Made by a program: the position numbers and the translations under genes. The notes beneath the pieces were generated by a model. The model did no database searches. It was given only the letters and a program-made list of their open reading frames with translations, and was not told the DNA's origin. A stretch of DNA of 64,000 nucleotides. Origin: Tanytarsus gracilentus. Its lineage: Eukaryota; Arthropoda; Insecta; Diptera; Chironomidae. Of this stretch, positions 12,101-26,100 are shown piece by piece (the first letter of the stretch is position 1; every line of letters starts with the position of its first letter). The stretch spans positions 186,001 through 250,000 of the forward strand of contig JAXRKN010000039.1 in the NCBI GenBank assembly GCA_038502055.1. The letters are read 5' to 3'.

Positions 12101-15100
12101 CGTAAATTGCCAAATTTTCAACGCATATTTCCACTTGTTCGTAATTACTCTGTATATGTTGTGCTGTAAAAAGTTAGTTTTTAAAAACTGCAAACCTTTG
12201 AGCTTTGAGTGTGGCGTGAAAAATGCCACATGCAAGAGGGAAATTTATTTTTTAAACATTTTTGTTTTCTCTATTAGAGTGAGAGTGGGTGCAAAAACAT
12301 TTTCATTTTGGCAGCAAAACTTTGTCATTTTACTTCCAAGTAGCAGTGACGAATTTCCTGGCCAGGCTAAGCATACATCAAAATTTATTTACGTATAAAC
12401 ACAGAAAGAAAAAGTTTATGTCAGAAAATTTTCCGATGAATTGATGGAGAAAAATAAACACATTGAAAGTTATAATCATTCTCTCTGCTTGAGTAACTTT
12501 TCATAATTTTGCAACACACTTTATAATGTTTAATGTAGAATTCATGTCATTCACTTTCAAACGACAAAGTATACCCAAAAAATATAAATTTAAATGAAAG
12601 GGAAGTACAAAGTGCAAAGCAACTTCATTAATGCACTATGAAAGGCTCTGAACTTTGCCTGTGCTAAACAAAATTGTGAGTGTGTGTGTGTTGGTGTTGT
12701 GGGAGAAAGGAGAGAGAGAGAGAGAGAGAAATATTATGCAATAACAAAATTTACCCAGTCACATTAATTTATTCAAATTTAATCTTGTCAGTGCAAAGCG
12801 AGAAACTAAAAGTGGGGGTTTGAGGTGAAGGAGAGGCAGGGTGGAAACGAAATTAGGACAAAAGTGAGTGAGATCTTATCAAAAACATACCTTTAGCCTA
12901 CAAGAGCATTTCGAAAAATTTATGTTACTTTAGCAAATGAAAATCTGATAGTTTTCAACTTTCTCATAATTTATTTATCAAAAGCCTTTGATCAGCATCA
13001 TATACTTAAGCATGAACTTTATATCAATCTTCTATTTTTTTCTAAATTAAAAATTAATAAAAATATTTCAAATTTTATGAATTGCAGATAATCAGGCGAA
13101 AGTCACTTTTAATAATTGAGGTTAATTTTATTGTCACATAAAACGTGAATAGACTCTCAAATCACTACCAATCACCCATAGATAAGCGGAAGAATAGAAA
13201 TAATAAAAATCAACGGCTCACCTGAAAGTAAGAGAGTAAAAATTTTAAAGAGAGAGATCGAGAGAAAATTCTCAACTCTCTCGCGAATTAAAAGATTTTC
13301 TCTCTCAATGACGGTTCAATGATGAAGAGAATAAGTCAACGGCGGAGTGAGAAATGTTATGCTTCGTAACGCTATATACTTCCCTCTTTTTATACATTTA
13401 TTGTGGACGAAGAGAAGAAGTTGAGAGCGCCGCTTTAATATTCAGATTGCAGAAACACTCTGAAGAGATCGGACGTTCGCGTTGTCTCGTTTGAATGATG
13501 TCGCTGACGTGAAATTTCCGTAAAAGTTTAGCTTTTTGTTAATTCTTTAACACATTCTCGGCCACACGGAAAACAAAATAAAAAAGTCTGCAATAAGTCT
13601 TTCTGCTTTATCTTAAGCTGATTGATGATTATACTCGGGTGAAAAGCACAGAGTGAAGAAAAAAGGGATTATAGAAAAAGAAATTAATTGCAAGTAAGGC
13701 TCAAGTGTTATGGTGAAAATAAATAAAGATAAAATAATAAAAAAAAGAGTCTTTGTCGGAGATAAAAAAAGTGCGCGGGTGTTGTGCCGCTTGATAAGAG
13801 AACCATGAGACTTCGAAATTGAAGAAGCGAAAAATTTGCTCAACGAGAACGCCAAAAAATAATGGAAGTTCATTTTTTATTAGCAACATAAAGCCGACTC
13901 AAAAGAAATTATTCACATCCATTCCTTTCCTTATGGAAATCTAAAATATTTTTAATACCAATTGCAAGACAATACACATCTAAAGAGAAATAATTTGGAT
14001 TCGATAACGAACGAAAATGTAAGTATCAATGAGATGTCGTTATAAAAAAACCAGAGAATAAAGGAAATAGCAGATGAAGCCCACAATGGGAGCTCTTTTG
14101 CGAAACGAAAAAAAAAGAGGCACACACATTTAGCACACATTTTATTTCCAATTCATGAGTATGCATGCACATTCCTTTTTGAAGAGAGAAAGAAAAAAGT
14201 AATAATAATGTTGCGAGCTATACAAACGGGCAGGCTGAAACAGGCACAAATATACATATAAAATTCAGAATATCAATGCTTGTTCACGTTAGCTCGGTCG
14301 ACCATAAAAAAGTTGTTCCAATGACTTTTTGTTCGATTTTTTTATCTCTCTCTGCATACATCGAGTCGTCTTTTTTTTAAAAAAATTCGAATTCATTAAA
14401 ATTTTTTACATCCAAAAATGATGATGATGAGCGACCCCTTAAATGGAGAACACTCGGAAAATTTAACAATGCAGTTCGTCTTCCGTTGCACTGGTCCGCG
14501 CGCGCAAACATATGAAAAACATGAAACAGAATCTCTTTAAAAATCATTGTACGACTTGCTCATTTTTTATGCTGCTGCTCTCTTTTTTTGCGGATTCATA
14601 ATGTATGCTGCTACTTCTGGAATATTAGCAGACAGAAGGAGAAGACGAAATGACAGAGATGTATGTGAAATGTTTGCATACAAAGCAGCAGTGAGAACCG
14701 CCAGCATGAATATATTTCTCATTTTTCTTTTTATAAAAACGAAAAAATTTGACTTGATAGGAAACGATAAACATAAATGCGAATGGTCCATTATCAGTTG
14801 CGGTTGGGAAATTTTTATGCGTTTCAAATTAGAGGCACCTGTTACTTGCGAGGAAAAATTTAAAAATTTAATATTAAAATTTGATATTTATCAAACAAAT
14901 AATATGTTTTAATAATTTTCTATTAACCCTCACATATGTATATAGATAGATATGTGTACATAAAATTATTTCATGTTCATGTTTCATTCCAAATGTTTAA
15001 TATAAATTTCCCGAAAAAAAGGGAAGAGTTTTATTTTTCAACTGTAAATATTTGAAAAGATGAGATGATGATTATTTGTGTGCGGTTTGCCTCGAGAGAA

Positions 15101-18100
15101 AGAGAAAATAAACGAGATCTAAATCTATTATTATTTGATATTTGATCGTTCTTCTCGGTCGTCATTATGGTATTAAATTCAATCGCTTTGTTTATGAAAG
15201 CAAATTTCGTTCGTTTCATATTTACTCTGGCGAGGCTTTTGCCTTTGACTTTCAGCGCTTCGCATGCACACGTTGCCATGTTCAATTTTACGTTCCTTTC
15301 AATTAAAATCCGTGAAATTTAAAATTTTTGTCACTTTAGAACTGTCACGCAAAGACAACCGTGACAAATTATTTCTTCAATTCTGCATTTTTACAGTCGC
15401 AGTCTTGCTTCTATATATTATATGAATTAAGGTATACGAAGGAAACAATAAACGTGAAATCGAAGGAAACGAAGTCGTTCGTTCTAAAGCATTTAATTGA
15501 ATAGAAGAAAAAACTCAGGCTTTTGTCTACGTGTAATGGGAAATTGCCAACAGTTGCTCCTATAGTATCGATTTTAATTAGAAACGGAGGAAAATAAAAT
15601 GATTTTGACAATAGCCATTAGTAACGTTCCTTACCTTGCGCTGCTTTGTTTTGATGATTCCATGTTTTCGTTTGCAATTAAAATTTATTTTATAAATTCC
15701 TGACATACAAAAACAACGGTGAAGGCAATGAATGGATAGCAAATTTACGAGAATTTAATTCGAAAGCAGAGAAGAAGGAATAAAAGAGAGAAAGAGCCCA
15801 TTTAAATGACAAAAGAGTTTCAAATTGCACAATTTTGTTTCAAATGAAATCATTAAGACATTCTTAAATGAAGTTGAAGGATGAATGAATAATTAATGAA
15901 ACTCTTTGAATTTTTCGCTGTCAATTCGGATGTTAAGTTTACATTGAAGGAGATCCACCTCCAGAGAGTGTTTAAGGATTATTTTACGAATGAGAAATCA
16001 CTTTGCGCTTGCTGTATCCCTCTCTCTCTCACTGTGACGCAATGAAAAATTAATTCAATCTTTTAGGTTCATTATGGTAATCTCTTAACAGCAAGAAATT
16101 TTCTTATAGCGACGAAAAAGGGAAGCATTAAAGTGACACATTATTCAGAGTGACAGCAATAACAACAACCTTTTATTTGAAACAAGTCGAGCTTTATAAT
16201 AGCAAAAATATTGCCTTTTTGTTATACCGTACTTTACAATGCATAACATTGCAATTTTATGTTTTTTGAGAATCTAAGCTTAGTGTACAAGCACACATTG
16301 GTATTTGCTATTTGGAGATTGTGCGTTATTTGAAATTCGGTGCTATAATTTGGTCACCGCACAATGCCGGCTGAGTAAACAGGCACAGACCAAATCAGAG
16401 TAACTGTCGTAATTTTAGCCACATAAATAAGACACGACATGTGTTTGTGGAAATATTGGGATTTTCACTCTTAAACATTCTAACGGTTCGACATTCACTT
16501 GTGAGATATAAATTAAGCCCATGCTAAACAAATTGAAAACTCTTCTTTCATCTCTCTCGACGTATATGCGGATAATAAACTGAAAATATCGTCTATAAAT
16601 AACAAAACTCAAGAGATAGATATAGCGAATGCAAGTTCATAAAATCTAAGAAGAACCTGTTTCATCTTTACTTTTTCCGTTCTCATAAAGGAATGTGTAA
16701 GAAAAGCATCAAAACGACTCTTTGACATATTATTATTATTATCGTCACATATGGAGAGATTTTTTTGGGATATAATTTGATTCAGAGTCCATTAATCAGA
16801 GCAGTCCCGAAAGGGTTGTGTATGGGGTTTGAAATAAAAAATATGCAAAACATTTCACCTGTAACGCTATTGAGTGTGAAATATGTTTATACCGCACCAT
16901 CTAACGCTAAAGGCTTGGAAAACTACTAAATTATACACACATACACACACGTTGCTCAATCAGAATGAAAATGTAAACCTTTTTTGCTTAAAGTCTGTTA
17001 CCTCTTTACTACTATTTTATGCATTCACCACGAAGAGTGAAGTGTGTGAAGGTAGAAAAGAGTTGAGAGCATAAATTTGAATTTTATGTGAAAAAATCTG
17101 CTAAGTGTTGCGGCCTCATTGCAAAACGAAAGCAGGTATGAAAATTGAGGAAAGATATGCATTCATTACACCCTCTTAACAGTACTTCCATATCGCACTT
17201 TTCACCTCTCTTCATACATAAATTACCTCTAATAGAGCCGTCATTTGGCGGCTTTGATTGTTTTGCAGTGTGATGTTGTAACAAAAGCAGAAATGATGTG
17301 AGAACAAAGACGAGAAAAAGAGGTTTTGACTTTTGTTTGCGGTGTCAGCAGCCAGCTTAGTTGAAGGCTTAACATAATTGGATTAATTATTATAATGACT
17401 GGTGGCAGGTCGTTTAACCTCCAACATACCTTAAATGTTTTACATTTTTTTATGGTTACTTTACTGTGCGAATTTCATTACTTGAAAGACTCAAGAGAGC
17501 ACTTTGATGACGACGAAAAAATCCGTTGAAATGGCAAAATTAATAATTTATGAGGAACATCGATTCTTAATTCGATAATGTTATGAGTATGTACACATTC
17601 ATGTGCTGAACTTCCATCAAGTAAATATTTACATACAAAGGATATCCATGAATTTTTCTTTTATCACTTTTTCACTTGATGCTTGCGAATCGCTTATGCA
17701 TGCATGTATTTATGATGCTTTTTTCATCACCATGCTCTTGGTACATAAAAAGAACTCTTTGAACCTCCCTCTTCTTTATTTCATTCAAATTGACAGTGAA
17801 AACAAAAGAGTGCGAAAGAAAAGTAAATTACCGAGAAAGGGATTTGTAAAAGAACGAAAATAAAGAGAAAAGCAATGAAAATCATGAGGAGTGAAAGCAT
17901 TTTCGAGTTGATAAAGAACTGAAAATTTGCATAAAAACAAAATCAAATTTTTCTCGTATGCAAATTAAGAAAAGTGTACGCTGTGTGCTTTATTGAAAGC
18001 CAAAAGTACAAAACAAGAATGTGTTGCAAAGACAATTTCATTTGACAAAGCCGGTTTTATTATATGATAGGGGTTCGTACAATCGTAAATCAAGTCGTAA

Positions 18101-19857
18101 AAATCGAATCTTGTTACTTTGAATCGTATAATCATTTTTGTATCAAGGCCACCATGCAAAAATTTCAGTCTAAATAAAAGAGATTCTCACTTAAGAGGGT
18201 ATGATGATATTAAAATGCAATATTTAAAGAGAGCTGACTTAAGAAAATTGCATTTTTTGCACCGTTTTGTGTTCATGGGAATTTTTCATCTCCTTTTATT
18301 CTTCACTTCTCTTTCTTCATCGTATGTATATTCTTTTTTCTCGTCGTTGTCTTCCAGTTACTTTCCTCTTTTTTTAAGCGGTGCTTATAATTTATAGAGA
18401 AGAAAACATTTTAAAATTGCGCACATATATGCAAGATGCATCCATACACATGTGAGGGAGATAAAATATTTATAAATGTTTATTCGGTTTACTCATTCAA
18501 ATCTCTCGCATATAATTGCGTTTACGTGAAAAGAAATAATGTTTTTTTTGTGCAATAACCTTTCCGAGCTGTCGTTCTTGCCGCCGCCGCTGTTCTTCGC
18601 TTGACTTGTTTTATTTTCTCTCGCTCGATTAATGTGAGTAGGTGGTCAGTTAAAAGGAATGTAATATGAGCACAAGAATTTGTGCCTTAATTAAACCATC
18701 AAAAGAAGGCATGTGTGTGTGTAAACACTATAAAATTTTTCTAAATGAGGATATGATCACACATGGTGCTTGCACAATTGTAACAATATTGCTATTTTGT
18801 AAAAAAGTTAAATATTTTTTTCAAAATTAGCATCACATTAGAATTGGTCGATTCAACATCAAAAGAAAGATATCGTTAAAAATTTAAAGCTTTTAAATTA
18901 AGAGTTACGAAATGAAACTTCAAAGAATTCAAACGATTTGATAATAACATAATCGAAGAGGAATAATGAAGAAATCATCATCGTGAGTGTGTGCGTTTTG
19001 TTGCCTGTTTGTATCAAACTTTTTTCGCTTATGATTTTCTTCTTCTTTTCTTCCGCTATCTCAATAATATTCTTTCTCTCTGCCATCCACCTCATTCCTT
19101 CAATTCTCTGCACATCATCTTCAACAAAATTGCGGCAGTAGTAACAATACAGGCTGACCAGCGACAATTAAAATTTTACAATCAAAAATCACCTTTTGCA
19201 GAGAGAATGTTGGAATAAAAATTCGAAAATTTAGTAAGACTAAAAGAAGCAGCAGCAACTTTATAGTGCTGGAAGCAATTTTATGGAGTTGACACGATGA
19301 AAGATTTTGAGCGCAATGACTTTTAGCAGAACAAAAATTTGCCTTATGTAATATGATTTTCTCCTTATATAGCTATATATAGAAATGTCTTAGCTATTGC
19401 GATATTGACACGAACAAACAATTCAATTAATACAAAGGAGAGTTGTGCAACTTTTTATTTCTCTCTATCTCGACAAATAAAATGCAGTGTAATGTCGCTT
19501 TTCAATTAAAATTTAAAATATTCAATGACTCAATTATTGTAAAACGTTTTTATTCTTCGAGCGGCGAAGCTGTCGATTGAATGAAAAATTTGAATTATCC
19601 AACATTTTTATTGCAATCATTCTGTTTTAAACCGCCTTTATTAGATTTGCATTTTACAAGCGACTCTATCCAACTCTCGCTCGGTATCTTAGATGAAAAA
19701 TCTTTGCAAACCGCTAAATTAGCTCAAATGTATACGTGTGCATGAATGAATGACTCAAAGCTAAAATAAAGTTATAAAGTTAATTGGCTCTTGATATATT
19801 TTCAACCTCAAACGCGAGTTTTATATAGAAATTTAAAATTTTTTTCTTTTATTTCAG
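9168..19857. other. Gene-free AT-rich stretch upstream of the membrane-protein gene
   Basis: No exon can be supported here. Short open frames are low-complexity and lack splice partners. Simple repeats include AAT units near 11849-11875, GT units near 12680-12691 and a GA run at 12711-12729. The right edge is a good splice acceptor (pyrimidine-rich tract ending in CAG at 19857), so part of this stretch is probably the first intron, with an unlocated 5' UTR exon, of the gene whose coding region starts at 20165. Confidence 0.5.
12711..12729. repeat. (GA)n microsatellite
   Basis: An uninterrupted AG dinucleotide run is visible directly, next to a (GT)n tract about 25 bp upstream. Confidence 0.6.
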
Positions 19858-20164
19858 AATATTGAACCTTGGAAGCAAAAAATGACACAAACTCTCATAA
19901 GGAACCATAGACTGGCAACAGGGTCGATTTTATAGATATTAGCATCGAGCAACAGCAACACAGCGAGTGCGAAACTAATAAAATGAAAAAAAGTTCGAGA
20001 GCAGCTTGAAATACCGCTAGATAATTCATACAATCCATTAGATTTTATTGCATTTTTCTGCCTTCTGACAATCTACCCCAGAATAAATACCCATCCGACA
20101 AAGAGTGGAGCATATAGCGCATAAAAACAACAATTCAGTATATGTTCGATATTGGTAGTGGGAA
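19858..20164 (+). other. Probable 5' UTR part of the membrane-protein exon
   Basis: A polypyrimidine tract and CAG end at 19857, upstream of the start codon at 20165. The ATG frame is closed by a TAG at 20156-20158, so coding starts at 20165 and the bases between are most simply 5' UTR of a spliced leader exon. Confidence 0.4.
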
Positions 20165-23100
20165 ATGATCGAGGTGGAAGGTGATTTGGAGGTGGAATGT
20201 GATAATGAATGTGAAGCTGGACCCCTACCCGTGTTTAATCTCCCGCCTCCGCCTCGACCAGACTTTATGCAGGAGCTTAGTACGTGCTCGGAAAACTCAC
20301 TAAGTGATTACGAAGAAATGTGCGAAGCAATACCGGTAAGTGTTTTTTCTGCTAATCATTTCTGGCAGCAAAGCGTCAATCATACAATAATTTCATATCC
20401 ATAACTTTCTTATGAAATCCTTCCATTTTCGCTAATGAAACGCACGACCATATAAGTGCCACTCATTCATCCTTTTATCAATACTTGAAAAAATTCAGCC
20501 ATTGTGAATTCCGCACACCATATTCAGTATTAACTTTAGATCACAATTTTTTATTATTCGCCATTTAATTTGATAGTTGAGAGTATGTGTGATTTGCAGG
20601 GGTTATTATAAAAAAAGAGTGCAAATTTAAATGTCAGATATTAATTTTTCATTTTTGAAGAAATCCATTCAAATTTTATCCCTCAAATATATTGTAAAAT
20701 AGAGAGAAACGTACTTCATCAACACATTATCACATGAAGTATTCATGTAAATTCACTGCGATTTATAAAAAGTGTGAGATGGATGCCATAAAAGAATCAA
20801 GAAACTCCCTTTATAAAAAAAATCCTGAAATGGGTTTGGAAGCACATTTTTAATCTTGCTAAGAGTTTGAATTTATTTTTGAAAAATAAATTGAAGAAGA
20901 GTGGGGAAAAAAGAGAATAAAGAAAAAGGCAGCAATGGTGGCGTGTAAGCATCATAACGGCGCGTTGAAGGGAAAAAAATCTCAGCGGCAGAAAAGAGTG
21001 TATGCAAAGTGGATGTGATGTACATGCTTTTATATATATTGTTAAGCTCGTTACTCATCGTGCGAAAAACACTTTCCTTCACATTCAATTTGTCGCAAGA
21101 AGCTTTTTCTTTACCTTCGTATGCATTCAAACTGGGGGTGCAAAAAGAAGAAAGAGGGGGGAAAGCACGATAATTACGTCATATTCATAAGCGTCACATT
21201 TATTATTCTCATTAACAATACTTTACACATGTTTATTTACATTATGCAGTATTATAACGCTTGGCTTTTAACGAGAAAAAAAATCTGCCTAATGATTGCA
21301 AATTTGATTATTAAGAATATAAAAGTAAACACGTCTAACAAAACGAACGAAAAATATTTACGACCTCATCAAGCGAGTTTAGAATAAATTTTAATATTTT
21401 CGTGCTCCGTTGAGGACCGTTTGAAAAATATTAAATTAAGGTATCTTTGAAGTCAACCTTTATTGGGGTGACAAACAAAAGTGAAAATAATTTTAGAAAT
21501 TATCTGAAATAATAAAAATCAAGATAAATTTATTTGACCGCACCTTTAAATTGTTTTTTGCTAAATTAAACACACACGTACATACATTGAATTGAATAAA
21601 GAAAATCAATTGTATCTCTCGTATCGTGCAAACAATGTTTTTTCTCTCTTACTCTTCAATGAGTTGTGGGGAGGATTTAATTTCGCCGCTTTACCTCCTC
21701 TTCCGATGTTATCAATGACCATTTAATTTCTTACCGTTCTCTCACTATCTTCTGGCATTCTTCATTAGCTTTATTTGAAAGTTGAGGAGGCAATAATTTA
21801 TTCAGAATGTTTTGTCCGCAGGCTCTCTCTCTCTTTCTTCTTTAACTTTATCATATTATCTCATTTTTACAAAAAAGTTTTACCACAAAAGGAAGAAAAA
21901 AGTTTAACTCAATCGTATATTGTGTCGTATTTCAATCACATAACTAATCCTAAATCGTGTGTGTGTGTGTGCGAAATCCATAAAATGGTCTATTAAATTT
22001 CAATTTTCTGTTTCTAGTTTTCCCAACTTTTTTCTTTCTTGAACACACATCTCTTCCTCATAATATCTTTATCGCATTTGAGTTTTTTATTATACCATAT
22101 ACCATGTGAGAGCTGCGCATTTTGACCCCCGCAAAAGTAATTCACTTCCCTTTTTCTCTTTCATTCGAGATTGTATATTTGTTTGGTTTCTCATGGATTG
22201 CCTCTTTCTTCAATCAAACAATAAATAAAAATTCATACACAGTGCTGCGAGATAAAAAACCCACTTTTTTTAAATTGCATCACGCGGAGTTATGAAGATT
22301 TAGTTTTATAAAAGTATCACACCATTTTCGAAATCAAGAAATATTCTTAGAGATTCAATTGAATTATGAAAAAAAGTTGGAAGAGAGGGATGGAAAAAGA
22401 CTTTTATTAAATAAAATAAATTTAAGAAATGGATGAGACATTTTTTCCCTTTCTCAGCATCACTGCAAACTCACTGTTTCTGCCACTCTGCAGGCTACAT
22501 CACCGAAAAATGAAAAAAGTGTGTTTTTCGCTCAAGGAGATAGAGAAGGAGTAGCTAATAAATTCTCAAGATTCGGTGATATAAATGTCTCTTTCGATAT
22601 GTGTATAAATTTCACTGCTTCTTGCGGAATATGTTCCTTTCAGCTCGCGAGTAAGAGGAAGGGCTGCTGCCGAAACGAAAAGCAATGTGTCTGTTGAAAA
22701 AAATGTATTTCATTCTGTGGCATTGCCATTGCTTCGTGTTTCAAACAAGCTCAGCCATACATAAATCAATCGCGAGTAGATATATTTTGTGTGGCTTTTT
22801 ATATGAACAGGAAAAATGAAAAAAAATTCTTACGCGAGCATGCAAGAGTCGCTGTATTTTGCGGGCAGGCATTGTAATGGGTATAATTTGAAATATAGTG
22901 ACAATATTACGCTCATTATTGAAGAAACAAGTCTTGCCGAGATTTACAGAAGCAAAATTATGCATTAATGGAAAAATATTCTTTCCTCAACCACCGTAAA
23001 ATTGTAAAGTTTTGCTCTTACAACTTATATATTATGGTATGAAGCATAACTATAACGAGCAAGAAGGAGAAAGTACAAGCAAAAGTTTGCCTTCTTCCAT

Positions 23101-26100
23101 AATCTCGAACAAAAGCAAAATATTTTCACTTGCATACCAAAAAATTGTTTGCACTTCCGGGGAATTCTTAAACTCTCATTTAATTCCTTCTCATATATAC
23201 AGTTTTGCTCCTTCTTGTAAACAGAGGCAAAAAATTTTCTGGTATGGTACAAAATTCTTTTCCAAGCAAAATTAGGAGGCGAAAACATGCTTTTCTACAA
23301 CTTGTGCGAATGAAAAAGGAAGGAGGAACCACTGAAGGGGAAAAGTTTTTAATTTTCTTGATTGCTTTAAGAGAATGCGTTCAGGAAGGCGAGATATTTT
23401 GTGTCAGTAAAGTACGGCAGCGATAAATCTTACAAAAAGTTAAAAAAAATTGACACAGCTCTGATTAAAATTAGTTGAAAGAAAAGTATAAATTATATTT
23501 TAGCACTATCCACAATTAATAAGTCCGTACTTTTACTGACATGCTGAATTATTGTTGGTAACTCTTTTCCAATTTTTCATTCACGACATAATTAATATTT
23601 ATGGCAATCTCGAGCGTGTTTTCAACAATAAAAAATGTTGCATTAAATTAAACAAATTTCTTATATTTCTTCAACTCTTTTTTAAATAAGTTTAAAAAAT
23701 AAGGGGAAGAAAAAGGTTACCTTGCCAACAAGAGAGGAGGATATACTGTTAATTATTCAGCTATTTTGGGTCGCATTGTATGATGAAAAAAACTCTCCGG
23801 TAATATTTCATTCACAAAAGTCTAATGAAGGAAAAGCTTGTTCATTGCTTGGTACATTTAATGGGAAGTGTCTGCAAGTCACGTTTGTAAGGAGAAAAAA
23901 ATGTAAAGTTTTGATATGTATGTCTAAAAGTGCTTAAAGCAAACGTGACTCTGCGATGTCTAAGATTCCCCACGATTTATTTTCTCGAGAAAAAAACCCT
24001 TATCTAAAATTAATTTTTTTCTTCTTTATTTTTGCAGGTCTTAGATGCTAGTTCTTTGGATCCTACGCTCCAGAGCTCCGCGATGATTCTCCTTTGCACC
24101 GTACTATTCTTAATTTTCATTTTTATATCATCCATTTTCATATGGAAGTGAGTATGCAAGAAAATTGTTCTCTTTATTACATGTGACACTGACATCAAAT
24201 GACTTTTGTAAATGGGAGACTACGAGTGAAAAATGAATTTTTTTATAAGAATGAAAAGTATTACTAAAAAATTGGAAATGACAGAAATTTTGCACTTTTA
24301 TAAATTATTTTGAGCAACCAAAGCAATTGAGTTTCTTAATATTTTTTTATTCCGTTCCGTTCTGCCGCAAAATAAGACTAGAAAAAATTCATACGATGAG
24401 GCGGGAAGGGGGAGAGAGAGAGGAAAATTTAATTTAAAACTTCCGGCGGTGGAAAATTTTATTTGATTTTTTTTTTCACAATAAAACTCTTTGAATATGT
24501 TTTGCACAACGCATGAACAAAAAAGATGAATAACCAAAAAAATTCCTTTTATCATTTCCTCAAAACGAATAAAAAACTTTGTTGTGGCTTTTGGGGAATT
24601 CTACAAAATGTATAGAGCTTTAAAATATTATTTGACTTAAATTTTATAATAACATTAAAACATTCTTCATATGAGCGCAAACAGAAAGGCATAAAATTTT
24701 GACACCAAACGAATCGCTTCATGTCACTTACTTGATGTCGGTCTATCTTTGATCTATGAGAGGTTACATAAGAAATCAAAAGTGACATATTGTACATATT
24801 TCTCGCTTTTCTCACGAAATAATCAACCGAAAGCGGTTGATGTAGCATGTTGATGAAATAGGCGGGTGCTAGAAATAATTTTAGATGTTAAGTTGAGAAT
24901 TTCAATCTTGTTGCGTGTCAAGATGATATGAAATTGTCTAGAGTGCTAGAAGAAACTCTTCTGAACGGTCAAAAAGGTTAAAGAATTTTTTCAACTACAA
25001 AAAGACTGCTCATTATGTCAAGGAGCAAAATAAAATGTAATTAAAATACTGCGAGTTCCTTTTATTTACTTTTCCCCCAAGCATAATTAAATAAACTCTA
25101 CCCCGTTCTTGCTCTTCGAAGTAAAATAAACTAGCGCACAATTCGTGAACAAGAGGTAGTTGATGATGCTTCACTTCTAATTAATTGCATTCCATTAAAA
25201 ATAATCACTCGCATGGTATTATCTCTGTGTACACATAATAGAGTATCTCTCGTGCATGAAAATAAAATCAACTGTGTATAGAAGGAAAAACTCTTTTTTC
25301 TCTCGCTTCGTTGTAAAAGTCAACTTTTCATGAAAAATTTCTCAGCTTCTCAAGGCTTGATTAAGGTTAAATGTAGAGCAACACGCCCACTCGCATTAAG
25401 TAGACAGAAAAGTAATTGACATTTTTCCATTTTCTCGCTCAACTATTTTTATTGTTTCTTTTCTTTCGGAAAGGCTTTCTATGAAGATATTTTGCTGCGA
25501 AAATAATGACGTTTAATTGACAAAGTTCTTGAGTGAAGGCAAAAAGAGAATGCTTAATGTTTCCGAAAACATTTTATTCTGTAAAATCAACCAGCATCTA
25601 GCGAGAACGGAGGTACAATTACACAACACAAATAATTTTATAGTTGGGACGTGACTAGTGTTGGCAATTTTTGTCGTGTATACTCAATTGTCAGAAAAGA
25701 ACAATTTTATGGCTCACAACATCCTTGCGCTGCAACAAAATTTACATTAAAACCAAAGACAAACTCGAAAAGTATTTTCAATTCGAGTTGAGGACAAAAT
25801 ACACTTGTTGACATTCGCTGCTAATGCACAGCAACGGAAAATCATGTATCATGCATTAACGTTAAACAATTTTCTCCGCATTTAAAAATCCACTCAACTG
25901 TCTCAGTGTCTCGATGATGCACTTGGAGACATTCGCATTTCTTTTCCTGCCAGACCTTATAAGACTTTTTAAGCGATGTTAAGAAAGTGGTATGAGGAAA
26001 TCTCGTAATTTTTATCTTCAAAGTGATTTCACTTTGATAATATCTCGAAAAATAAAAATAAATAGACCTCTCTTCTCTCTAGGTGTATTAATGGTAATAA

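Noticed and set aside
14547..14912. 121-codon frame with a hydrophobic start
   Set aside because: AT-rich composition, no homology recognised, no acceptor or donor context, and a comparable frame on the other strand; judged chance.
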